Source: Prochlorococcus sp. AG-409-J16 (lineage in GTDB: Bacteria; Cyanobacteriota; Cyanobacteriia; PCC-6307; Cyanobiaceae). Taken from it: DNA of 64,000 nucleotides. The position numbers were made by a program, and so were the translations under genes. Location: contig QCKB01000003.1 in NCBI GenBank assembly GCA_003215655.1, positions 1-64,000 of the forward strand. Reading direction: 5' to 3'. Within the stretch, counting starts at the first letter, position 1. Every line of letters starts with the position of its first letter. The notes below the pieces were generated by a model. It had not been told where the DNA came from. It saw only the letters and a program-made list of their open reading frames with translations, and searched no databases. Positions 8,059 through 16,469 of this stretch are shown piece by piece.

Positions 8059-9893
8059 TCCGATTCAAGCAAACAAACTCTTTCTACCTCTTCAATAGTA
8101 GTGAGTTCTTCTCGAACTAAATCCATACCATATTCTAATAAGCTTTTTACCCCAACTTCATATGCTTTATTTCTAAGAACATCTGCAGTTGACCCAGACA
8201 TAATTAATTCTCTTAAATTATCATTTATCTTCATGATCTCGTAAATACCTAAACGACCTTTATATCCACTTCCCCCACAATTCTTACATGCATTTTCATC
8301 GGTTGATTGTTTTCCTCCTCCAACTAAGACTCTTGGACTCCTAGCGTATGATATTCCAAAACTCATAGCTAATTTGTCCTTTGCTTCATCAAGATTTCTT
8401 CTAGTACTACATTTCGGGCACACTCTTCTAACCAAGCGTTGAGCAATAACCCCTATTACAGAAGCGCCTATAAGATACGATGGTATGCCCATCTCTGAAA
8501 GTCTCGTAATTGCAGTTGCCGTATCATTTGCATGCAATGTTGTAAAGACCATATGCCCTGTCAATGCAGCTTCCATAGCGGTCTGTGCTGTTTCTTTATC
8601 CCTTGTTTCTCCTACTAAAATTATATCTGGATCTTGTCTCATTAATGATCTCAATGCCTTTGCAAAATCCAAACCTTTCTCTCTTATTACCTGTACCTGA
8701 TGAATTCCCTTAAGAGTATATTCAACAGGGTCTTCAACTGTGCTTATATTTACTTCATCTGTATTCAACTCATTTAATATTGAATATAATGTAGTTGATT
8801 TTCCGCTTCCAGTAGGTCCGACTACAATTACAATTCCATATGGAGAATGGCCCATTCCTCTAACTATCTTGAGTGCATTTTTTGAATTTATAAGCTTATT
8901 TAGATCAAGCACAGATGTGTCTGACTCCAGGGCCCTTAATACAACCTTCTCACCCCATTTGCCTGGTAATGTACTTATTCTAAAATCACGTATCTTACCG
9001 TCTAAAAGGCATCTAATACGACCATCTTGAGGCAATCTTTTCTCAGCAATATCTAGCCTTCCCATAATCTTTAGCCTACTTATAACTGGATTCGATAAAG
9101 ACTTATTAAGTGAATAGAATTCCTTTAAAATTCCATCAACTCTAAACCTTATTCTCAATTTTTCCTCTAGAGGTTCAGCATGTATATCTGATGCTTTTAA
9201 TACAAAGCATTTATTTAATATAGATGCAACACCAGCAATCAAGGGATCATTTGAATTACAAAGATCTTCTTCATCAATTAAATTTTTATCTTCTTCAATT
9301 GTAGAATCATCATCAATTTGATCAAGATAGGAAACTTTATCATCATCGTCATTTCGTAAATAAGAAGAACTCTCTTCTAAGGATGATTGATCTTCCAAAT
9401 CTTGGAATTCTTTCATTGCTTCAATTTGATCTTCTAATTCACCTTCAGGTCTTTTTAATTCTGTGTCAGTTATAATATCACCATCCAATTCATTATTTCC
9501 TGAAGAATATTTTCCAAGTTTATTATCATGCTGCTCATGTTCTTTAATTATTGTTTTCGAAAACAAGTTTCCTTTAGATTGTTTTTTACTTTCTCCCAAT
9601 ATATTGTTCGTTTTGTTTTTTTTAATATCAGTATTACCATCTTCAAACCACTTTTCCCAATCAGAGGTCGAGATCTGCTTAACCTCTACAGGAATACCAA
9701 ATGTGGCAGAGATTTTTTTCTCAATTAACTTTACTTTTTTATAGCTTGGGTTCATCGCCCCTAAGCAAATTTTCTTATCATTAACCATTATTGGAATTAA
9801 ACCAACCTCTCCGCAGATTTCTGTAGTTAAAATCTCATAAACTTTATTTCCAATATCGATAATATTTTTATTGAATCCTGCTGAAGACTCCAT
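8055..9893 (-). CDS. pilB: Type IV pilus assembly ATPase
   Basis: Extension ATPase, 612 aa. The N-terminal MshEN-like region (about 1-85) is followed by an unusual Asp/Glu/Ser-rich linker (about 115-215). The GspE/PilB core then starts near residue 225. Walker A is GPTGSGKSTT near 360, Walker B is DPDIILVGETRD, and the His box is FTTLHANDTA. The zinc-binding CPKC and CKNC pairs distinguish PilB from PilT. It is the first gene of pilB-pilT-pilC. The neighbouring plus-strand operon starts divergently, so the short region after 9893 probably holds both promoters. Confidence 0.95.
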   Translation of the reverse strand: MESSAGFNKNIIDIGNKVYEILTTEICGEVGLIPIMVNDKKICLGAMNPSYKKVKLIEKKISATFGIPVEVKQISTSDWEKWFEDGNTDIKKNKTNNILGESKKQSKGNLFSKTIIKEHEQHDNKLGKYSSGNNELDGDIITDTELKRPEGELEDQIEAMKEFQDLEDQSSLEESSSYLRNDDDDKVSYLDQIDDDSTIEEDKNLIDEEDLCNSNDPLIAGVASILNKCFVLKASDIHAEPLEEKLRIRFRVDGILKEFYSLNKSLSNPVISRLKIMGRLDIAEKRLPQDGRIRCLLDGKIRDFRISTLPGKWGEKVVLRALESDTSVLDLNKLINSKNALKIVRGMGHSPYGIVIVVGPTGSGKSTTLYSILNELNTDEVNISTVEDPVEYTLKGIHQVQVIREKGLDFAKALRSLMRQDPDIILVGETRDKETAQTAMEAALTGHMVFTTLHANDTATAITRLSEMGIPSYLIGASVIGVIAQRLVRRVCPKCSTRRNLDEAKDKLAMSFGISYARSPRVLVGGGKQSTDENACKNCGGSGYKGRLGIYEIMKINDNLRELIMSGSTADVLRNKAYEVGVKSLLEYGMDLVREELTTIEEVERVCLLESE

Positions 9894-10016
9894 TTCCTTA
9901 GAGGCTAAATTGCCAGTTTTTTGGAAGGATTTATATACAAGCTAGTCCAACTAGCCATTCCCGTCAATTTGATTAAAAATCTCGACAACAATATTTCGAA
10001 GAGTTTTGGTACTAGA

Positions 10017-10940
10017 GTGAATAAACTCTTGGACAAGCCTTTGAATATCTCAAGAACTTATTTCCTTCATATTTTTTGCTCTACGGCATTTTTCTTTAGT
10101 ACATCTACAGTAGATGGATTTCAAAATCAAGGATTGGAGGCCATAGGCAACTCAAAACCTAGTCCACAATCCCAACAGCTAGAAGTTCAACCAGGTCCTG
10201 TTAAAGAGTTCGCCAATCCGTCTCCTTCCCTCCAGGCATCAGAGTTGGCTCAACCAATCCAGGCACAATTACAACAGCTAGAAGTTCAACCAGGTCCTGT
10301 TAAAGAGTTCGCCAATCCGTCTCCTTCCCTCCAGGCATCAGAGTTGGCTCAACCAATCCAGGCACAATTACAACAGCTAGAAGTTCAACCAGGTCCTGTT
10401 AAAGAGTTCGCCAATCCGTCTCCTTCCCTCCAGGCATCAGAGTTGGCTCAACCAATCCAGGCACAATTACAACAGCTAGAAGTTCAACCAGGTCCTGTTA
10501 AAGAGTTCGCCAATCCGTCTCCTTCCCTCCAGGCATCAGAGTTGGCTCAACCAATCCAGGCACAATTACAACAGCTAGAAGTTCAACCAGGTCCTGTTAA
10601 AGAGTTCGCCAATCCGTCTCCATTTGTACTAAGGCCAATGCCAATAGGTAATCAATTAATTGCTCTTCGTTCTGTTTCTCCTCAGAGAAATCCATTCACT
10701 TCGATAGACTTCAATGAGATAACTGGACAAAGAAATTTGCCCGATTCAATTAGCCTTACAGGGATTTTAAAAGTTGGCGACTCTGTAGTGGCAATGATTA
10801 AGACAGCGACTGGGGAGGAAATATTTGAGATTGGGCAACAAATAGGTAATGGCTATAAAATAGAGAGCATTGTTCATGGCAATAGACAAATCACCCTTTC
10901 AAATGGAAATAACCAATATATTCTGGGAATGAATCAATAG
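10017..10940 (+). CDS. PilP-like pilus alignment protein with 33-residue tandem repeats
   Basis: A hydrophobic segment near the N-terminus (TYFLHIFCSTAFFFSTS) acts as a signal or anchor. The middle holds four and a half copies of a 33-aa Pro/Gln/Glu repeat, and a C-terminal domain with GILKVGDSVVAMI and GNGYKIESI resembles the beta-rich PilP/GspC fold. Position before pilM-pilN-pilO-pilQ supports a PilP role linking PilN/PilO to the secretin. I chose GTG at 10017. A TTG at 9921 is in frame but would leave only 27 bp to the divergent pilB. The repeats would be a periplasmic spacer; the PilP assignment is inference. Confidence 0.65.
   Translation: MNKLLDKPLNISRTYFLHIFCSTAFFFSTSTVDGFQNQGLEAIGNSKPSPQSQQLEVQPGPVKEFANPSPSLQASELAQPIQAQLQQLEVQPGPVKEFANPSPSLQASELAQPIQAQLQQLEVQPGPVKEFANPSPSLQASELAQPIQAQLQQLEVQPGPVKEFANPSPSLQASELAQPIQAQLQQLEVQPGPVKEFANPSPFVLRPMPIGNQLIALRSVSPQRNPFTSIDFNEITGQRNLPDSISLTGILKVGDSVVAMIKTATGEEIFEIGQQIGNGYKIESIVHGNRQITLSNGNNQYILGMNQ
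10173..10621 (+). repeat. 99-bp coding tandem repeat, about 4.5 copies
   Basis: Direct repeats with a period of exactly 99 bp (33 codons). Anchors such as AGAAGTTCAACC begin at 10181, 10280, 10379, 10478 and 10577. By eye the units are identical at the nucleotide level, including third codon positions, which points to recent expansion or ongoing homogenisation. The encoded unit begins QQLEVQPGPVKEFANPSPS. The copy number is likely to vary by slippage or recombination without breaking the frame. Confidence 0.95.
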
Positions 10941-10948
10941 GAAGAAAA

Positions 10949-12040
10949 ATGTCAGGTGTTCTTTCTAAATTAATAAATTTGAAAACCATAAATCCAAAGA
11001 AGTTAAAAGCTAGAAAGAACGAACATTCCACTAAGAACCTTTTACACAAGACAGTTAAGACTTGGGAATACCTTATAAATTCACTCCTATTCAGAACGGG
11101 TAATTCCAATAAGGATAAAGTTTGCTCATATATTTTTAGATGTATTTACTATTCGGATTACACACTAAGTGTCGCAAAAGTAACTCAAGAGCAATCAAAG
11201 GCCAAAATAGAAAGTGTTCTTAAAATACCTCTACCTGGGAATATAGTTAATGATGGAATTGTTCAAGATTCAGAAGACATGTCAAAAGTAATTTTAGACA
11301 TGTCAATAGCTTTAGGAATTAAGGATGCACCAGTAATTTTACTTTTACCTTCATCATTATTTAAATTATATACATTCAATTCCTCTGACCTGATATCACT
11401 ATCGATCCTAGACCCATTAATAAGAGCAAAGAGTCCCTATCTGCCAATTGAAACTATAATTAAATGCGAGGATTTAAATAATAAATTCAAAACATTGTCA
11501 AGAGTAATGTACGTTCAAAAGAAATTAATAACTTCTTGGATCAATACATTAGAAAAACTCAATAGTCCCATTGTTTGCCTTACAACTCATGCTCCTCATA
11601 TATTAGACATGTTATCGAAAAAAGATACCGAAACCAATACAATTCTATGTGATATAGAGCTTAGCAATACAACCATATTTATAAATAAAAAAGAAGGTGA
11701 GATGATCTCTAGAAAGTTGCCGTATGGTTCTGAGCTTTATACTTCAACTAAGGATCATAGTGATGTAGAGAACTTCTACATAAGACTGCGACAGTCAGTC
11801 AATAATTTAATCTCAGTAGAGAAATTAGATAGTATCAAAAATATTTATTTGATAGGAAATGGTTTAGATGCTTTAATAAATTCAAGAGAAGCAATCCCAA
11901 AAGGTTTCTCAGATATATTCGATAAAGGTATTAATTCTTTTGAATATTCAGTTTCAAAAAAACTACAAGATAGTGGTGATATTTCATCGATAATGACTTC
12001 CATGGCACATTTAACCTCGCTCGCATTGGAAGAACTATGA
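10949..12040 (+). CDS. pilM: Type IV pilus assembly protein, actin-like
   Basis: A 363-aa cytoplasmic protein placed as pilM by position and fold-like pattern. A strand-rich N-terminal part (FRCIYYSDYTLSVAKV) is followed by an ILCDIELSNTTIFI segment near residue 235, resembling the second phosphate-binding strand of PilM/FtsA ATPases, and then GNGLDAL near 307. PilM binds the cytoplasmic tail of PilN. An AGGA site lies just before the ATG, within 8 bp of the upstream gene. Similarity is low, so the assignment depends on the order PilM-N-O-Q. Confidence 0.75.
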   Translation: MSGVLSKLINLKTINPKKLKARKNEHSTKNLLHKTVKTWEYLINSLLFRTGNSNKDKVCSYIFRCIYYSDYTLSVAKVTQEQSKAKIESVLKIPLPGNIVNDGIVQDSEDMSKVILDMSIALGIKDAPVILLLPSSLFKLYTFNSSDLISLSILDPLIRAKSPYLPIETIIKCEDLNNKFKTLSRVMYVQKKLITSWINTLEKLNSPIVCLTTHAPHILDMLSKKDTETNTILCDIELSNTTIFINKKEGEMISRKLPYGSELYTSTKDHSDVENFYIRLRQSVNNLISVEKLDSIKNIYLIGNGLDALINSREAIPKGFSDIFDKGINSFEYSVSKKLQDSGDISSIMTSMAHLTSLALEEL

Positions 12041-12777
12041 AATACGATTTCACTAAAAATGCCTCTAATTTAATTCACTGGGAAGCTAAGAAGCATCTAT
12101 TAAATGCGGATAAGAGTTCCAATAAATCAACTTTCTTAAATAATTTAATTTTATTTTCCAAGCAAAATCCATATTCATTTTACTCTCCTATTTTGGTTGT
12201 AATAGCAACAACAATTATTCATTTAGTTTCTAATATACCATTGCAAGAGATTAATAAATTAAAGCCTTCTCACGAAGTTTACGATAAAAACATCAATATA
12301 ATCAGGAGGACTTCGAAAAACATCAAAAAGATAAGAAATGATCTTTCAGTTCACAAAAATTACTTTCATAATGCTGCCCCTGTTTATTTATTTGCATATG
12401 AGCTCCAGAACATAGTGCCAAAAGACTTGCAATTATCTTCCTATCTTATAGACAAGAGCTCATTTAAAATCAATGCTCGCTCGTATAATCTAGATCCAAT
12501 TAATAAATTTATTTCTTTAATGTCTACTTCCTCGATAATCGATTTCCCTACAATTAGCCTAAAGAAGCTCTCCAGATCGAGAGAGTCAAGTATTATCGAG
12601 GCTTCAGAACTTTCAAAAGACTCAATGATATTAGTTGAAATCAGTGGTCTTTTAAAAGAAATTAGTATAAAGAAAAAACTTAAGCTATATAATCAAACTT
12701 CATCAGATGGCATGTCCAAGAAATTACAGAGAGTTATCCAGTTGGATGATACACTAGAAATAGAGGGAGGAAAATGA
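12037..12777 (+). CDS. pilN: Type IV pilus alignment protein, PilN-like
   Basis: A 246-aa bitopic membrane protein. A cytoplasmic N-terminal stretch of about 45 residues should bind PilM. A single membrane helix lies near residues 50-70 (FYSPILVVIATTIIHLVS), followed by a helical region with coiled-coil character and a periplasmic domain. It overlaps pilM by 4 bp (ATGA) and pilO by 4 bp. Topology, size and order fit PilN. Sequence similarity alone would not establish it. Confidence 0.72.
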   Translation: MKYDFTKNASNLIHWEAKKHLLNADKSSNKSTFLNNLILFSKQNPYSFYSPILVVIATTIIHLVSNIPLQEINKLKPSHEVYDKNINIIRRTSKNIKKIRNDLSVHKNYFHNAAPVYLFAYELQNIVPKDLQLSSYLIDKSSFKINARSYNLDPINKFISLMSTSSIIDFPTISLKKLSRSRESSIIEASELSKDSMILVEISGLLKEISIKKKLKLYNQTSSDGMSKKLQRVIQLDDTLEIEGGK

Positions 12778-13589
12778 AAATATATAAAGGCCTAGAAAGA
12801 TTAAAAAAAACTCTAAGAAAGGTAAACATAAATAAAATAATAGAAAATGCTAATAATATAAATGTAGAGGATCTGAAGAATATCTCTCTTAAAGATATAA
12901 AACGATTTATTAGCTCACCGCTAATGATACCAATTATTAGCATGACAAGTACAATCGGTCTAATTATTTTTCTATTAAATCCTAGCATCAATAAATTTAC
13001 CTCTATTAAAAGCAAAGTCAATAAGTATTCAGCAGAGTCCAATGAAAACCAAAATCTTTCAGTTAAAATAAATAAATTAAAAAGCTTCGAAGCAGACATA
13101 ATTGGAGAGTTTTCTCCAATTAATAATTCCGTTCTTTTAAACAATAGGCTAATATTTATAACTGAAATTCTAAATCAAATATCTTTGAGATCTAAAGTCC
13201 AAGTAACCTCCTTTCAACCCATACAATCTCAGCAAAAAGACTCTTGTATTGCTCTTAGTCCAGAGGAAGTAAATTTATTAAGAGCTCAAAATAATCAATA
13301 CATGAAATCAGAGGATTCTTTGAAAACAAGTGGGTCTAAAAGAAAAAGAATAACTCCATTGCAAGCAAATATTCCTTCTAATCATAAGGAAAATTATTAT
13401 AGGCTGGAGCTAAAAGGTAATTACATGAGGGTTATTAATTTCATTAACTACCTCCAAGAGTATGATGTAATAATTGTTCCTAATTGCTTTAGAAGTGAAG
13501 GCCTTATGGGTTCCAGTGGTATTAATAATACAGGCGATATTACAGCTGAGTTTATTTTCAATGTGCCTTCTCGAGCCTTAGAGGGGTAA
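12774..13589 (+). CDS. pilO: Type IV pilus alignment protein, PilO-like
   Basis: A 271-aa bitopic protein: a Lys/Asn-rich cytoplasmic segment, one membrane helix near residues 48-73 (LMIPIISMTSTIGLIIFLL), a coiled-coil-like stretch (about 75-110) and a periplasmic domain. The segment LELKGNYMRVINFINYLQEY is typical of the PilO ferredoxin-like fold. PilO pairs with PilN and PilP to join platform and secretin. It overlaps the previous gene by 4 bp and lies 81 bp before pilQ. Confidence 0.78.
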   Translation: MKIYKGLERLKKTLRKVNINKIIENANNINVEDLKNISLKDIKRFISSPLMIPIISMTSTIGLIIFLLNPSINKFTSIKSKVNKYSAESNENQNLSVKINKLKSFEADIIGEFSPINNSVLLNNRLIFITEILNQISLRSKVQVTSFQPIQSQQKDSCIALSPEEVNLLRAQNNQYMKSEDSLKTSGSKRKRITPLQANIPSNHKENYYRLELKGNYMRVINFINYLQEYDVIIVPNCFRSEGLMGSSGINNTGDITAEFIFNVPSRALEG

Positions 13590-13670
13590 ACCATTAAGCA
13601 TGATTTTTTTCCAGATAGACATTACCTAAATTCATAGTAGTATTATATATCTTCTATTTTCTTAGAATTC

Positions 13671-15509
13671 ATGAAGGCATTACATGCTTTCTTAATTAGA
13701 TCGTTGCAATCAGCATTAGTAATATTACTTTCCACATCGCATTTTGCTGTATTTGCTCAATCATCAACAATTAAGCTATCTGACGAGAGAAATATTAAAA
13801 CGAAGGTTACAACTAGAGAAAATTCATCTGAGGTCAGTATACCAAATCCAAATCTTTTGGATCTAGTTGGGCCAAGAGTTTCGCTTATTTTTAAAAAAGC
13901 TCAAGCAAAAAAAGCGTTTGAATATCTAATTTCCAAGGGTGCTTATGGTTTCGTATGGGTCCAGGCTGACCCAACTTTCAATAATCAGAAAAATCAATCC
14001 ACAAATACTAATCTTATTGATATAAATAGCTTATCAGAAAGAGACTCTGGATTCACTTCTATACCTCCCTATTATCCTCAGAATCTATCTAATCAGACTG
14101 GAGGCTCTCCTGAGTCTCAATCAGGTAATAATACCGCAGACTCTCAAAGATTAATTACTTTAAACATAAAAGATATTAGTTACAAGAAAGCCTTTAATGC
14201 CTTAATAATCGCAAGTGGATTACAAGCAAAACTCGTAGATAACATTATATATGTTGGACCTAATGTAAGGAAAACAGTTTTTGCACAACGGCAAACTAAG
14301 ATCTATCAACTCAACCAAGTCAGTGCCGACTCTGCAGCTGACTATTTAGCAAATTTAGGGGCAAGTGTAACAAAAACCTATACCATTAAAACCTCTGTAA
14401 CCGCAGGAGCGACTCAATCTGAATCTGTTCAAGGCTCTACCAGTACATCAACTACAACTGAACAAGCACAGACTTCAGTTAGTGTATATGGATCAACAAT
14501 AGGGCCCCTACTCGGCTTGTTGGCAACAACTGATGATCGATTACAGAAGATCACATTAATAGGGGATATAAACACTATAAGAATTGCAGAGCGATATTTA
14601 GAACAATTAGATCAGAGGAATTTACAAGTAGCACTAACAGTACAAATTCTTGATATAAATGCTTCCAATACAGATTCATTGTCTAATAGTTTTGCGAAAC
14701 TAATTGGAGATACTTTTATAGTTAATGATGCTGGACAGTTGTTAACTTACTTTGGTTCAAGGATACCTCCTACATCGGGAAATATCACACAGGATTCAAC
14801 ACCTAATCCTGGGACAGACTATAGACCTCAGGAATTTATAAATATTTTGAGTAGCCGTATTGTTGCCTCTGATACCAAGGTCTTAGCAAGTCCAACATTA
14901 ATGCTTAGTGAATTTCCAGGAGATGTAGGTGGAGAGGCTATCTCTTTCTCTGACATTGGATCTGCTTTAAATACTGGATCAATAGGAAGAGCTAAAGGAA
15001 ATGAAGCCTTTGTTATGGTTGGTAATCAAGTAGCTATTAATGCAAGTAGAGAAGAAGGTGCTACAACTTGCACTTATGATTATGGACTTGAAGGACTAAC
15101 TTTTGGAGCAAGAATTTTGGGGATTGATGATAATGGCTATGTTACATTTACTGTTTCTCCAGCTATTTCAGGTATTTCTGAAACAAGGGATATAACTTCA
15201 TGTGGAGAAATATCCTTACTAACCACACGTCGGTTAGATACTGGAACAATAAGAGTCAAAGATGGTAATACTTTAATTCTTACAGGTGTACTCGATGAAG
15301 GAAAAACTCTTAGGCGTACTAAGTTGCCTATTTTAGGAGATATACCGCTTTTAGGTGCTGCTTTTAGAAGTTCTGGGAGAACAAGCGAAAAGAGGGAACT
15401 AATTATACTTGTAACACCAAGAATAGTTAAGGATATCAACGATAAAGTTGAAGGATATGGATTTATACCAAGCTCAAAAGAAACTAAGAATCTTATACCT
15501 GAAAACTAA
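13671..15509 (+). CDS. pilQ: Type IV pilus secretin
   Basis: Outer-membrane secretin of 612 aa forming the pilus exit pore. Residues 1-30 are a signal peptide ending near AVFAQS. Periplasmic STN/N-type domains follow, with a Ser/Thr-rich loop near 245-270 (QGSTSTSTTTEQ). The C-terminal secretin domain contains RVKDGNTLILTGVLD, the LPILGDIPLLGAAFRS signature and ELIILVTPRIV. It is the last gene of the plus-strand alignment operon and converges with the pilin at 15558. Length is typical for a short PilQ. Confidence 0.93.
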   Translation: MKALHAFLIRSLQSALVILLSTSHFAVFAQSSTIKLSDERNIKTKVTTRENSSEVSIPNPNLLDLVGPRVSLIFKKAQAKKAFEYLISKGAYGFVWVQADPTFNNQKNQSTNTNLIDINSLSERDSGFTSIPPYYPQNLSNQTGGSPESQSGNNTADSQRLITLNIKDISYKKAFNALIIASGLQAKLVDNIIYVGPNVRKTVFAQRQTKIYQLNQVSADSAADYLANLGASVTKTYTIKTSVTAGATQSESVQGSTSTSTTTEQAQTSVSVYGSTIGPLLGLLATTDDRLQKITLIGDINTIRIAERYLEQLDQRNLQVALTVQILDINASNTDSLSNSFAKLIGDTFIVNDAGQLLTYFGSRIPPTSGNITQDSTPNPGTDYRPQEFINILSSRIVASDTKVLASPTLMLSEFPGDVGGEAISFSDIGSALNTGSIGRAKGNEAFVMVGNQVAINASREEGATTCTYDYGLEGLTFGARILGIDDNGYVTFTVSPAISGISETRDITSCGEISLLTTRRLDTGTIRVKDGNTLILTGVLDEGKTLRRTKLPILGDIPLLGAAFRSSGRTSEKRELIILVTPRIVKDINDKVEGYGFIPSSKETKNLIPEN

Positions 15510-15557
15510 ATAAAGATTCGGTTAGAATATTTCATTATTATTAGATAATTCTTTTTT

Positions 15558-16163
15558 CTAACAATCGTTAGCAGGCAAAGCTCCTTTGTTATTAGATAGA
15601 TTTACTTTAGTTGCACCAGTTTGTAAGTTAAAGCATCCTGCCACCCCTAGTCCTGTTTGCGCATAATCTCCTGTTGGGGAAGCAGTAATTTTGGTCCTGT
15701 TATTATCTCCTTCTATTCGAATTTGGAAGAGACCACTTGGGCTATTCCAACTGGTTTCACCTGGGCCTACTACAACTGGAGAAGCTGTTTTGCATGTTGT
15801 GGGATTGGCATCCTGGCAAGCAACTACAGCTACATATTGAGATAAATGACTAGCATTTCTTGGAGATTCACTGTTTTCTGTGTAATAAGCCTGAGCAGCT
15901 TTTATGTATGAAGACACAAGTGTTGATGCCTCTTGCTGCTTGGCTTTATCTCCTGCACTCATAAAGCTTGGAATTGCAATTGAAGATAGAATTCCAATTA
16001 TCATTACTACTACTATTAGTTCAACTAGAGTAAATCCACTTTCAAGACTTAAGTCTTTATTCCTAAGGTTACTTGCAAGCTGTAACCGTAGTTTTAAGCT
16101 TAGGCGAGTAAGAGAAGAGTTCCTTTCTGACTGAGAGGTTCTCAAGAGGCGAAAAGGGTTCAT
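15558..16163 (-). CDS. Type IV pilin (PilA-like) with long leader
   Basis: A 201-aa pilin with an unusually long, basic 43-residue leader ending LESG before FTLVELIVVVMIIGIL. The Glu is at +5 and mature residues after it match the other pilins (SSIAIPSF, DKAKQQEA). The C-terminal domain has CQDANPTTC, a conserved GVAGCF and a terminal Cys, suggesting two disulfides. A downstream start giving a shorter leader is possible, but I see no ATG close to the motif. It is convergent with pilQ and preceded by a 306-bp gap likely to hold its own promoter. Confidence 0.9.
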   Translation of the reverse strand: MNPFRLLRTSQSERNSSLTRLSLKLRLQLASNLRNKDLSLESGFTLVELIVVVMIIGILSSIAIPSFMSAGDKAKQQEASTLVSSYIKAAQAYYTENSESPRNASHLSQYVAVVACQDANPTTCKTASPVVVGPGETSWNSPSGLFQIRIEGDNNRTKITASPTGDYAQTGLGVAGCFNLQTGATKVNLSNNKGALPANDC

Positions 16164-16469
16164 TACAAAAACCGATCATGATAGATCAACCCAAACAAGT
16201 CATATGCACCATATGACTTGCCTAGCTAATCTAGACTATAGCCATTAATCCGTTGCTTGACATCATCAACGCATACCCCCTAATTAAGGTAGGTACTAGC
16301 AGCCTTCTCATATTATTGATTATTCAACCACCATTTTGTTCTAATTAAAGACTATTAGGTTATATAAATAGTAAGCAAACATTCAAACAGTATTTATATT
16401 TTGATTTTAAATAGATACTATAGATTCTTAGTGTACTAATTCATCTTAAGAGCAACTTCAAAACTATAG
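16164..16469. other. Intergenic region upstream of the pilin at 15558
   Basis: A 306-bp AT-rich gap between two minus-strand pilus genes. It should hold the promoter and 5' leader of the pilin that starts at 16163. A short palindrome-like CATATGCACCATATG lies near 16201. I see no convincing open frame, RNA gene or terminator. Confidence 0.4.

Noticed and set aside
10173-10621. Repeat array as a CRISPR
   Set aside because: Period 99 bp with no spacers, in frame, and units are identical along their whole length. It is a coding tandem repeat.
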